Source: Aquibacillus albus
GTDB taxonomy: Bacteria > Bacillota > Bacilli > Bacillales > Amphibacillaceae
Direction: 5' to 3'
Length of the DNA: 64,000 nucleotides
NCBI RefSeq assembly: GCF_016908325.1
Contig: NZ_JAFBDR010000018.1
Location: forward strand, 31,128 to 95,127
Of this stretch, positions 53,688 through 62,274 are shown one piece after another. Numbering within the stretch: position 1 is the first letter of the stretch; each line of letters begins with the position of its first letter. A model generated the notes under the pieces. That model was not told the DNA's origin and did no database searches. It was given only the letters and a program-made list of their open reading frames with translations. The translations under genes and the position numbers were made by a program.

Positions 53688-55664
53688 ATGAATAATTTTC
53701 ACCGTGACGTCCAGAAAAAAGATATACAAAGAGCCCTAGAAGAACAAGAATTTTGTATGGTTTATCAACCACAAATCGATTTGTCAACTGGTCACATTTT
53801 AGGAATAGAAGCATTATTGCGTTGGAACCATCCTGAATGTGGTTGGATTTCTCCAGCCGAGTTTATTCCAATCGCAGAAAATAGTGGTTTAATGACGCAG
53901 GTGACAAAATGGGTTTTAAGAAAAGCGTGTGAACAAAATAAAACGTGGCAAAATAAAGGGTTACCTGAAGTTAAGGTATCTGTCAATATCTCGCCTGTTG
54001 ATTTTGAAAATCAAGAACTATATGAACTCATATTAAATACCTTACAAGAGACAGGTCTTAGCCCGAATGGTCTTGAACTTGAAATTACGGAAACAGCAAT
54101 GTTGAAGTATGTTGATAAGACTGTTGATATATTGAAGAAATTAAAAGAAATTGGTGTTCAAATAGCCATTGATGATTTCGGAAAGGGAAACACTTCCATA
54201 TCTTATTTAAAAGATTTCCCAATAAATACCGTTAAGATTGATCAATCGTTCATAAAAAATATTCCTTATAATCAAAAAGAGTCTTCCATTGTAAAAAATA
54301 TTATTCAAATGTGTCATAATCTTGATCTACAAACGGTAGCAGAAGGAGTTGAAACAGAGGAGCAGGTTATATTTCTATCTCTTCATAATTGTACGGTTGC
54401 ACAAGGATTTTTGTTTAGTAGACCTTTACACGTAGAGGATTACGTCAACCGAGTTTTAACTTGCGAATATGATGCTATTTCTACCATTCAACGTCTAGAT
54501 GACCAAATCACTATGAGATCTGCTAAATTGCATGACCATCGTTTCCAATCTTTATTTAATCATAATCCAGATATTGTTTGTTCCTTTGGGCTAAATGGAA
54601 AGTTTTTAAGTGTTAACAAGGCTTTCGAAAAGATTCTTGGCTATCGAGTAAATGAAGTATTAGACAAAGACATGTTTAGTATGGTACATCCTGATGATAT
54701 TGAAAAGGCTCAAGTGCAATTAGAACAAGTACTAAATAGAGAAGAACCAGAAAACATTGATATTCGGATTGAGCACAAAAACTATTCTTATGTACACTGT
54801 AATATCTCGTGTTTCCCAATGTATTTAGGTAAACGAGTTGTTGGGATTTATAGTGTTGCAAAAGATATGACGGAGAAAAAGAAATTAGAAAAGGCTCTTT
54901 ATGAAAGTGAAAAGAAATATCGATTAATCACTGAAAATATGTCTGATTTAGTTTCCGTCATTGATATTGACGGTAGGATCCAATATGCCTCGCCATCGCA
55001 TTACACAATGTTGGGTTTTGATTCGGATCAAATGATTGGGAAAAATATATTCGATTTTACGTTACCTGAAAATCTTGAAAGGATTAAAAAGCAACACGAT
55101 GAGTTGATTCAAACTAAAAGCCCGAAAAGTTTTGAAACGAGAATAAAAGATGCTGAAGGAAATATTATATGGGTCGAGACACAAGGTACCCCGGTATTAA
55201 CCGAAGATGAAACACTTTCACATATTGTACTTGTGGCAAGGGATATAACGAAACGAAAACAAGAGGAATTGAACTTATACAAAATTAAAAAAGATCTGAA
55301 AAGTATGTTAAGTCAACAACAAGGTATGACGTTTAAATTTAAGAAAAAAGGCAATGATTTTATTCACACATTGTGTGAAGGTGAACTGTTATATGAGTTC
55401 GGATTAAAATCAGAAGATGTTGTAAATCAATCCTTATTTGATTTTCTTCCTCAAAGTATTGCCATAAAGAAACATGAATTATACTCTTTTGCATGGAGTG
55501 GAAAAGATGTGACTTACGAAGGTGAACTGAATCATATTTATTATATTGCAAAATTAAAGCCAGTTATTGAAAATGGGGAAGTGGTTGAAGTGATCGGTTC
55601 ATGTGTAGATTATAACAAGGAAGACAAAAATACCAAAAAAATTAAGCTTGTAAATAAAGGTTGA
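53688..55664 (+). CDS. Cyclic-di-GMP phosphodiesterase: N-terminal EAL, C-terminal PAS domains
   Basis: 658-aa soluble protein from ATG 53688 (13 nt to the start of GAGGAG). The EAL domain comes first (about 10-255) with the catalytic set present: MVYQPQIDLSTG, GIEALLRWNHP, VNISPVDF, LELEITETAM, AIDDFGKGNTS, TVKIDQSFI and TVAEGVETEEQ, ending QGFLFSRPL. Two clear PAS domains (about 290-400 and 405-530) and a third PAS-like segment follow. Sensors placed after the EAL domain are the reverse of the common order. With the upstream GGDEF protein it makes a complete c-di-GMP synthesis and breakdown pair. Confidence 0.87.
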   Translation: MNNFHRDVQKKDIQRALEEQEFCMVYQPQIDLSTGHILGIEALLRWNHPECGWISPAEFIPIAENSGLMTQVTKWVLRKACEQNKTWQNKGLPEVKVSVNISPVDFENQELYELILNTLQETGLSPNGLELEITETAMLKYVDKTVDILKKLKEIGVQIAIDDFGKGNTSISYLKDFPINTVKIDQSFIKNIPYNQKESSIVKNIIQMCHNLDLQTVAEGVETEEQVIFLSLHNCTVAQGFLFSRPLHVEDYVNRVLTCEYDAISTIQRLDDQITMRSAKLHDHRFQSLFNHNPDIVCSFGLNGKFLSVNKAFEKILGYRVNEVLDKDMFSMVHPDDIEKAQVQLEQVLNREEPENIDIRIEHKNYSYVHCNISCFPMYLGKRVVGIYSVAKDMTEKKKLEKALYESEKKYRLITENMSDLVSVIDIDGRIQYASPSHYTMLGFDSDQMIGKNIFDFTLPENLERIKKQHDELIQTKSPKSFETRIKDAEGNIIWVETQGTPVLTEDETLSHIVLVARDITKRKQEELNLYKIKKDLKSMLSQQQGMTFKFKKKGNDFIHTLCEGELLYEFGLKSEDVVNQSLFDFLPQSIAIKKHELYSFAWSGKDVTYEGELNHIYYIAKLKPVIENGEVVEVIGSCVDYNKEDKNTKKIKLVNKG

Positions 55665-55725
55665 GTTAGTAACTGTTAATTGCAATATTTTTATATTTAC
55701 TAACTAGAAGGAGTGGAATAGAACA

Positions 55726-55896
55726 TTGTTTAAGGAACAGACCTATCCATTAGATCTAGCAATTCAAAAGAAACGAGAAGAAATGATCGAAGTGGGACTT
55801 AAAAAAGGCTTAAATCATAACGAGACAGTTTTGATAAGTCAGCAGTTGGATCAACTTTTAAATGACATTCAAAAACTGAAGCACACTAATCAATAA
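55726..55896 (+). CDS. Spo0E-family aspartyl-phosphate phosphatase
   Basis: 56-aa protein reading MFKEQTYPLDLAIQKKREEM then IEVGLKKGLNHNETVLISQQ and LDQLLNDIQKLKHTNQ. It shows the Spo0E signature S-x-x-LD (SQQLDQLLN) after a helical first half. Such proteins dephosphorylate Spo0A~P and restrain sporulation. The TTG start lies 12 nt after AAGGAG, 61 bp downstream of the EAL gene in the same direction, so co-transcription with the c-di-GMP genes is plausible. Confidence 0.82.
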   Translation: MFKEQTYPLDLAIQKKREEMIEVGLKKGLNHNETVLISQQLDQLLNDIQKLKHTNQ

Positions 55897-56127
55897 TCAT
55901 TCAAAATGTTATTTAAATATAAAAAAATAGGGTAATGAAAATTATTTTTAAATCTCGTGATCCAAATAATTATTTTCAGTACATATAGATAAAAAGAAAA
56001 GTACCTTTAAACGCAAATTTTATCTAAAAAAGGTTAAGATTTTTGGCGCAATTTCGGGTCGAGTTAAAAATAATAAGTATAAAACAATGTTATTAAAATC
56101 TCAATTGAAAATGCGCCATTACATTAC

Positions 56128-56292
56128 TTATTCTATATTGCTCTTCTTATTTTGCTTCTTTTTCCACGGGGGATCAGCGATTTGATGAAGCTTGTGTTGA
56201 ATAAAATTGACCCCAAAGGGAATAATCGTGGATAAAAAAGCATAAAATAAAATTTCTTTAGAAGTTATTGTTGCTAGGAAATCCTGCCACAT
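56128..56292 (-). CDS. Small membrane protein of the ger operon
   Basis: 54-aa protein: MWQDFLATITSKEILFYAFL, STIIPFGVNFIQHKLHQIA, then a basic tail (PPWKKKQNKKSNIE). One membrane segment is likely. Its ATG lies one base after the gerC stop codon, and the gerC 3' end GGGAG serves as its ribosome site, so it is co-translated with gerC. Small membrane proteins are found in some ger receptor operons; I do not recognise this one more precisely. Confidence 0.65.
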   Translation of the reverse strand: MWQDFLATITSKEILFYAFLSTIIPFGVNFIQHKLHQIADPPWKKKQNKKSNIE

Positions 56293-56293
56293 T

Positions 56294-57505
56294 TTACTCC
56301 CTCATTTCTAATGGAATGGTAGTGCTTTTGGTTTGGTCCACAGCCCCGATTCGGCGAATGGTTACATTTGCTTTGACTTCGATATTACTTTCAACGAAGT
56401 AATTCTTGCCATAATCCCAGTTGTTTTCAATTGTCTTCCACGTTGGATAGTGTGTTTGTCGAAGGTGGTTACCTAGTCCAATAACATCGACTTTAAAATC
56501 GTTTTGAAGCTTTTTTACTGTTTCTTTTGCTAGACGTTCTATTTCTTTTTCCACCTCTTTTTCAAGGTTGGCAATTGTTTCTTGATTAAGAAAATTTTGA
56601 CCAATGTAAGCTTCTCCCATGTTACCTTCTGTTTCAATGTTAATAGTAAAGTTCATATTTTCTTTATCATTTACGTCGGCTTTTATTTTTCTACTAGCTT
56701 CCTTTATTTCATAAGCAATAAGGTCATCGTTTATAAATGTTTCGAGAACACCACTCTTAACCTTCCCAGTCATAAAATTTAATCCAATCGTTTCTGTCTC
56801 CTTGAGAAAACCTACTAACTTGTTAGATTTTCCCTGAAAAATAGCAGCACCTGTTATTTTTACATTATCTTGGTCATGTTTACTAATACGAGGTAAAGCA
56901 AAGCTTTGGCCTTCTAACAAAAATTCGTGTACATCACCAATTCGAACTTTTTCTAACATACGTGCATTTTTTTTAGCGTTGTCGACAACTGAATCAATAT
57001 ACATAACTGGTAACTTTTCATTGGGAGGAGTAACGTCAAAGATATCCTGCGCTTTTCCATCTGCAATCATCACTTTAGTTCCTCGTCGCATTTCGTGGTC
57101 ACGTATGAAAAGGTCTAGTGAGTTGGCGAGCTTTTCGGATCTAGCAATTTCTTCAGAAAGTATTATTATCTTTAAGTGCTCATAGTATGGAGTTCGACTT
57201 GTTTCTCCTGCTAAACCTCGGAGTGCATGGAATATGGTATTCCCTTCTGCAATAACATTAAAAAAAGGTTTTTTGTCTGTTCCGTTTCCTTGTCCGCTCC
57301 CGCCGAATGCTCCAGGAACCACAATTTGATGCATAACCGCAAATTGTTTTTGTTCTTCTGAATCTGATTTACGATCATTTTCCGTTAGGTCAACAGTAAC
57401 CCCAATCGTAAAACCCCGTTCTTCAATTTCTACTCGATCCCAGCACCCTGTTGTAAAGAGTAAAATTAAACATGGAAGGAACGAACTAACAAATTTTTTA
57501 TTCAC
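56294..57505 (-). CDS. Ger(x)C-family spore germination lipoprotein
   Basis: C subunit of a GerA-type germinant receptor, a lipoprotein on the outer face of the spore inner membrane. It is 403 aa. The signal peptide ends in the lipobox TTGC (near residue 21), followed by WDRVEIEERGFTIGVTVDLT, a family hallmark. Later come RTPYYEHLKIIILSEEIA, LFIRDHEMRRGTKVMIADGK and, at the C-terminus, LRQTHYPTWKTIENNWDYG. The gene looks intact and overlaps the gerB remnant by 8 bp. Without a gerA gene nearby it may be functionless or serve another receptor. Confidence 0.9.
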   Translation of the reverse strand: MNKKFVSSFLPCLILLFTTGCWDRVEIEERGFTIGVTVDLTENDRKSDSEEQKQFAVMHQIVVPGAFGGSGQGNGTDKKPFFNVIAEGNTIFHALRGLAGETSRTPYYEHLKIIILSEEIARSEKLANSLDLFIRDHEMRRGTKVMIADGKAQDIFDVTPPNEKLPVMYIDSVVDNAKKNARMLEKVRIGDVHEFLLEGQSFALPRISKHDQDNVKITGAAIFQGKSNKLVGFLKETETIGLNFMTGKVKSGVLETFINDDLIAYEIKEASRKIKADVNDKENMNFTINIETEGNMGEAYIGQNFLNQETIANLEKEVEKEIERLAKETVKKLQNDFKVDVIGLGNHLRQTHYPTWKTIENNWDYGKNYFVESNIEVKANVTIRRIGAVDQTKSTTIPLEMRE

Positions 57506-58437
57506 TTCCTTTCACTCCCCGTAATTTAGAAATTACTAGAAGAAGAGATGGAATCAAGGCACTTGATATCATCCCTATATATATAAAAAATTGTCTAATA
57601 TGATGGAGGTCAATGATACTTTGGAGTGACATTGCAAAAATGTATATTATTGGAGCTAATATAAGAATCCAGACCCCTTTTTTTACCGTGTGAAATATTG
57701 ATCCTAGTGCAAGTATAGAAACATTAAATGCCATAGCTGTCGTATTAAAGATGGTCATTATCATAATTGTGAAAAATACTGATTCAAAACGTTCGAAGAA
57801 ACCGCCAGGAAGTTCTACTTCTTTTGCTATGGCAATAGATGGGTAAATCATGTTTCTTACCACATCGTTTGATAAGACTCCAATCGTAAAGATGAAGATA
57901 ATGAGATATAATAAAATAGGTATCGTTATACCGATAATCATCGCTTTCGATGTCTCAGTTGGACGTTTCATAAGAAAACCATAAAATAACAAAATTTCCA
58001 TGCCTACAAAATAAAGATAGGCTTCTTTACTTCCATTGAGAATCCCATTCCAGTCGGTGATTAGTCCGGGTTTAATGTTTTCTGCTTCAAAAAAACCAAA
58101 ATTTATCATTTGTAACAAAAGTATTATGCCTACAACAATAAAGAAGAACATGAGGTTTATACGTAACAAAGCAACAGTTGAACCAGCAACACCATAAGTC
58201 ACGAGTAAAAGAAAAACAAGTGAAATCACCTCAGTTGGTGTATTATCTAGTAAATAAAGTTTTGACGCGCTTGAAATTACTCTTGTTCCATAAGAAGAAA
58301 CAAGGAAATTAAATGCGTAGAGAAGTGTTAACACACACGCCACCGGTTTGGTAACTATTTTTTGAGTGAAGTCGAAAAAATGCTGTTTTGGAAATCGTGC
58401 AACAAGTTTAGCAATAACCCATGCAAAGAAAACGGCT
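57498..58437 (-). pseudogene. GerB-family germinant permease, N-terminus missing
   Basis: B subunit of a GerA-type receptor (amino acid permease-like). The frame is open through IAKLVARFPKQHFFDFTQKI and PVACVLTLLYAFNFLVSSYG up to about 58437, but the first 40 to 50 residues and any promoter are lost. A normal GerB is about 365 aa; about 310 are left. The break coincides with the start of a helicase fragment on the opposite strand. A GTG at 58343 could start a shorter product, but that would lack the first membrane helices. gerA is absent. Confidence 0.82.
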
Positions 58438-59068
58438 GCAATTCTATGATGGTCTTTATGGAATAAACAATATTAATAGATTTTTGCAAAGTAGCAATGA
58501 AAACTACGCTTATTATTGGGGTATCCAAGCCTATAAGGTCAATGATCCTATTTTGTTTAATGAATCAGAAAGATTTGCACCTTTAATTTATAACAACTTA
58601 AAAGGGAAAATAGTTGGTATAGATTTGTTTGATAATAAAATACAATTCGATATTGAACTAGATAAAGTAATAAATCAGTTTGATGCAGAGGGATATGATT
58701 TTCAACTGATAGGTAGTTCTGATGATGGAAATTCAATTATACGCTTTTTTGTTAAGAAGTATAGAAGCACTGATGAAGATGACGATTTATCATCTGACGC
58801 TGTGGTTCCATTTCAGGTTGCCTATGCTGTTTCAATTCACAAAGCACAGGGGCTGGAATACAAATCTGTTAAAATTGTTATAACAGATGAAATGGAAGAA
58901 ATGATTACTCATAACATATTCTATACAGCAATAACTCGGGCTAAGGAAAAATTAAAAATATATTGGACACCAGAAACGGAGAATAAAGTTTTAAGCAAAC
59001 TGGAAAGAAAAAATGTCAGAAGAGATGTCTCTTTATTATCATCAAAGATTAGCGAGCCAGTTGTATAA
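58437..59068 (+). pseudogene. C-terminal fragment of a superfamily 1 DNA helicase
   Basis: About 210 codons with the C-terminal motor motifs of UvrD/RecD-like helicases: VPFQVAYAVSIHKAQGLEYK (motif V) and HNIFYTAITRAKEKLKIYW (motif VI). An ATG at 58421 falls inside the gerB remnant, so the upstream residues are not helicase. Walker A and the whole N-terminal half are missing. The junction at about 58437 joins this fragment to gerB end to end, a clean recombination scar. Confidence 0.78.
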
Positions 59069-59140
59069 TCTTCTGACATTAAGGCTCCTTAACAGCCCAT
59101 AAAAGTAAATAAAGATTTTTGTATATTAGACAATGAACTA

Positions 59141-59202
59141 AAGTGCCTATCACCATCAGTAAGTATGGAATTCACATTTTACGGGTGGTGTCAGGCATTT
59201 TT
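59141..59202. repeat. Hairpin repeat of the TGCCTATCACC type
   Basis: AAGTGCCTATCACC and GGTGGTGTCAGGCATTTTTT form an imperfect stem-loop. Near-identical inverted pairs (GTGCCTGTCACC/GGTGACAGGCAC) recur in many Bacillaceae intergenic regions, from memory. It could also terminate transcription of the helicase fragment. Confidence 0.5.
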
Positions 59203-59374
59203 TATTTATCTCACCATTAATAAATGGATAATTATGTTAAAATTTAATAAAGATTAATAGGTAATAGTGACAGGAGTAAAAATAGATTTATTCATTAGAA
59301 GTATTTAATTTCTAGTGCCTAGTAAATACCCGTTAAGCTCTGAGGTACATTAAAATGTAGGGGAGGCAGTTAAT

Positions 59375-60172
59375 TTGCATAAAGAAGATTTTGCTAGGTT
59401 TGTAGACGAACCAACAAGAGAAGGACTGAGAGCACTATTAAAAGGAAATTCAGGAGAACAAAATAATTTAGACTTTAAATTTGACTGGCCTGAAGGTAGT
59501 AAATTAGCTAAGCATATCCTAGCACTTGCCAATTATGGTGGTGGATGCATTGTTATTGGGGTAGAAGAGATTGAAGATACACTTACCCCTAATGGATTAA
59601 AGGAAATAATTGATAAAACAAAAATAGTAAAAAAAATTGATAAATTTTTACCAGGTATATTGCTGGCTAATGATGTTGTCGAACTTTATGACTTTTCTTA
59701 TGAAGAATCAGAGTATAACAAAATCAAAGGTAAAAAGTTTCAAATCTTAGTAGTATCAAATCTCCCAAAAAGAGTGCCTTTTGTTTCACCGAATGATGGG
59801 CAATCAATTAAAAAAAATCGAATCTATACTAGAAGGGGAATGGGGACTGTTGAAGCATCTTATGAAGAAATTCAGTCAATTTTAAACCGAAGAATTGAGA
59901 CAGGTTATTCATCGACCAAAGAGATGGAATTAGAAACCCATTTAACACAATTAAAGACTCTATACGGCGAAATAAGTAGATTTCATACTTTCTATCCTAA
60001 AAGTCCATTAGCTGAGATTGGAACTAAAATTTCGCAGGGTCTTTTAGGAGATGCTGTTAAACAGAAGAATAATTTTTATCCTGAAGAAGACTATGAAGCT
60101 TTTATATCTAAGATAATACGTAAAAAGAAAAAGAGAATTGAACTGGATATTAACACATTTGATTTAGAATGA
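59375..60172 (+). CDS. AlbA_2/Schlafen-type putative nucleic-acid-binding ATPase
   Basis: 265-aa protein. The N-terminal two thirds match the Schlafen AlbA_2 domain: ALLKGNSGEQNNLDFKFDWP, then ILALANYGGGCIVIGVEEIE, and IYTRRGMGTVEASYEEIQSI. The middle of the domain is longer than usual. The C-terminal about 80 residues (from TKEMELETHLTQLKTLYGEI) are helical and unknown. TTG start at 59375 after GGGGAGG. AlbA_2 proteins occur in defence islands and as transcription regulators. It heads a rightward group with three downstream genes. Confidence 0.75.
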   Translation: MHKEDFARFVDEPTREGLRALLKGNSGEQNNLDFKFDWPEGSKLAKHILALANYGGGCIVIGVEEIEDTLTPNGLKEIIDKTKIVKKIDKFLPGILLANDVVELYDFSYEESEYNKIKGKKFQILVVSNLPKRVPFVSPNDGQSIKKNRIYTRRGMGTVEASYEEIQSILNRRIETGYSSTKEMELETHLTQLKTLYGEISRFHTFYPKSPLAEIGTKISQGLLGDAVKQKNNFYPEEDYEAFISKIIRKKKKRIELDINTFDLE

Positions 60173-60278
60173 ATTTTATAGACCCTCACTCCCGGCTTAG
60201 TAAAAGAAAAATTAAATGCAGGTATGCATTGCGCTACTGGATCTTGATAATTAAAAAAAATAAACGTAGGTGATTTAA

Positions 60279-60555
60279 ATGGAGAGAAAAAGGCCAAAGT
60301 TACAAAACAAAGATACCAGTAAATATTTATAGAGGAGAAGAATTAATTAAAGAGTGTCCAAGCATCCAAGAGGCAGCAAGGTTTTTTAAGAAACAAACAG
60401 AAGCGAACCGCTTTAATTGGAAAGCCATAAACAATGGCATCTGGTTTGATGAACCTTATTCAATCAACGGTTCTACATATTATTTTGTCACTGATGAAGA
60501 AGCAGTTAAGAATAAGCATGAACAGATAAAACAAAAAACAACTAACTCAAATTAA
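60279..60555 (+). pseudogene. Small NUMOD1-like gene with a homopolymer frameshift
   Basis: A strong AGGTGA site precedes ATG 60279, but that frame stops after 17 codons. The +1 frame is open from the same point to TAA 60555 and reads KTKIPVNIYRGEELIKECPS, IQEAARFFKKQTEANRF and NWKAINNGIWFDEPYSINGS. Removing one A from the run of five at 60287-60291 would join the two into about 90 residues. The SIQEAARFF part resembles the NUMOD1/IENR helix-turn-helix. It is either a real lesion, a sequencing slip, or frameshifting. DUF262 starts 13 bp later. Confidence 0.55.
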
Positions 60556-60567
60556 GGGGGGATAAGG

Positions 60568-62163
60568 ATGTATCAACCTGAACCGCAATCTATGACTTTT
60601 TCTACACTAATTCATGATATTGATAAGGGTATTATCAAAATTCCACAGTTTCAACGAGATTTTGTTTGGTCTAAAGATCAATCAGCAAGGTTATTGGATA
60701 GTATTATTAAAGGCTATCCCATTGGTACTTTCATATTATGGGAAACTGATGAAAGGTTGAGGTCGATTCGTAATATTGGTGGTGCAAAGTTACCTAATAC
60801 TCCAAAGGGAGCAAAAGTTCAGTACGTGTTGGATGGACAACAACGTATGACAAGTCTATTTGCAAGTTTAAATGGATTATCTATTCAACGTGAAAAGAAA
60901 AAAGAAAATTTTGAAGAAATTTATGTTGATTTGGTTGCAGCTCAAGATGAATCAATAATTATCACAAATATAGATGATAGAGACGAAAAAGAGGTAATTA
61001 AGCTAAAGGATCTCTTATTCGGGGGAATATCAGTGTTATCTAAATATCCTCAAAGTAGTTATAAGATTTTAGAAGACTACCAAAAACGACTAAATACATA
61101 TCGTTTTTCTACAATTCTTTTGCGTGATGCTACTATTGACGTTGCAACTGAAGTGTTTACAAGGCTAAATGTTGGAGGAAAAGATTTAACAGTGTTTGAA
61201 ATCATGGTTGCCAAAACTTTTGATTCTGAAAGGGACTTTGATTTATCAGAAAAGTATGATGAGGTGAAGGAAAAGCTTGAAGATGTTGGTTTTGATACTA
61301 TTCCAGCAATTGTCTTCCTACAAACAATGTCTGTTCTTCAAAAGAGAGAATGTGCCAAAAAGCATATACTTAAATTAGATAGAAATGAGTTTATTAATAT
61401 GTGGGATGATGTAGTTGATGCGGTAGAAAGGTCCGTTGATTACTTTAGGAATTATTTCCGTATTCCAGTGTCTCGGTTATTACCATATAATTCACTCGTT
61501 GTTCCGTTTGCATACTTTTTCTATCACCATCCTGATAAGCCAGAACAAGAAATGAAAAGGTATCTGGAGGACTTTTTTTGGAGAGTGTCCTTGGCTGAAC
61601 GATATTCATCTTCAGTTGAAACAAAGATTGCTCAAGATGTAAAGAGGATTGATAAGATTTTAAATGGTGAATTACCTAATTATGATTTCCATGTAGATGT
61701 TAGTAAGCAAGCGATTATTGATAATGGTTGGTTTAGTGCTAACCGTAGTTACATTAAGGCAATCCTCTCTTTATATGCTTATCAAGAGCCAAAATCATTT
61801 AACGATCACTCCATTGTAAGAATGAATAATGGATGGTTGAAACAAGCAAATAGTAAAAACTATCATCATTTCTTCCCGCGTGCTTTCTTAAAGAAAAAAG
61901 GAGAAGAAGAGTTCTTTATTAACCATATATTAAACATTACGATTGTCGATGACTTTTTAAACAAAAGGAAAATAAGAGCACAAGCCCCATCCAAATATAT
62001 GCAAACGTTTAAAAAAGATAATGATAAGTTAATAGAAACAATGCAAACACACCTTATTAATGACATTGATAACTTTGGTATTTGGGATGACGATTATGAT
62101 ACATTCTTTGAAAAACGTGCTGAAGTTGTAAGTGAAGAATTAGAAAAGAAGATTATTAATTAG
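60568..62163 (+). CDS. DUF262 (ParB-like NTPase) protein with C-terminal HNH-type nuclease motif
   Basis: 531-aa protein of the DUF262 family that includes GmrSD type IV restriction enzymes. The N-terminal part has IPQFQRDFVWSKDQSARLLD, GYPIGTFILWETD and the DGQQR nucleotide-hydrolysis motif (YVLDGQQRMTSLFASL), then FTRLNVGGKDLTVFEIMVAK. The C-terminal part has YHHFFPRAFLKKKG and NHILNITIVDDFLNKRKIR, which resembles the DUF1524/HNH His-x-x-x-Pro and Asn pattern. It is likely a modification- or phage-directed nuclease, by family analogy. AAGGGGGGAT precedes the ATG. Confidence 0.82.
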   Translation: MYQPEPQSMTFSTLIHDIDKGIIKIPQFQRDFVWSKDQSARLLDSIIKGYPIGTFILWETDERLRSIRNIGGAKLPNTPKGAKVQYVLDGQQRMTSLFASLNGLSIQREKKKENFEEIYVDLVAAQDESIIITNIDDRDEKEVIKLKDLLFGGISVLSKYPQSSYKILEDYQKRLNTYRFSTILLRDATIDVATEVFTRLNVGGKDLTVFEIMVAKTFDSERDFDLSEKYDEVKEKLEDVGFDTIPAIVFLQTMSVLQKRECAKKHILKLDRNEFINMWDDVVDAVERSVDYFRNYFRIPVSRLLPYNSLVVPFAYFFYHHPDKPEQEMKRYLEDFFWRVSLAERYSSSVETKIAQDVKRIDKILNGELPNYDFHVDVSKQAIIDNGWFSANRSYIKAILSLYAYQEPKSFNDHSIVRMNNGWLKQANSKNYHHFFPRAFLKKKGEEEFFINHILNITIVDDFLNKRKIRAQAPSKYMQTFKKDNDKLIETMQTHLINDIDNFGIWDDDYDTFFEKRAEVVSEELEKKIIN

Positions 62164-62274
62164 GGATACGGTGAGAGTCTCTGATGATGTTGAAAAAGTG
62201 ATATTGTAAAATCAGCGGCCCGGAAATCAGAAAAATGGTTTTATATTATTCGTAGGTGAAGGAGGATTCATGGA

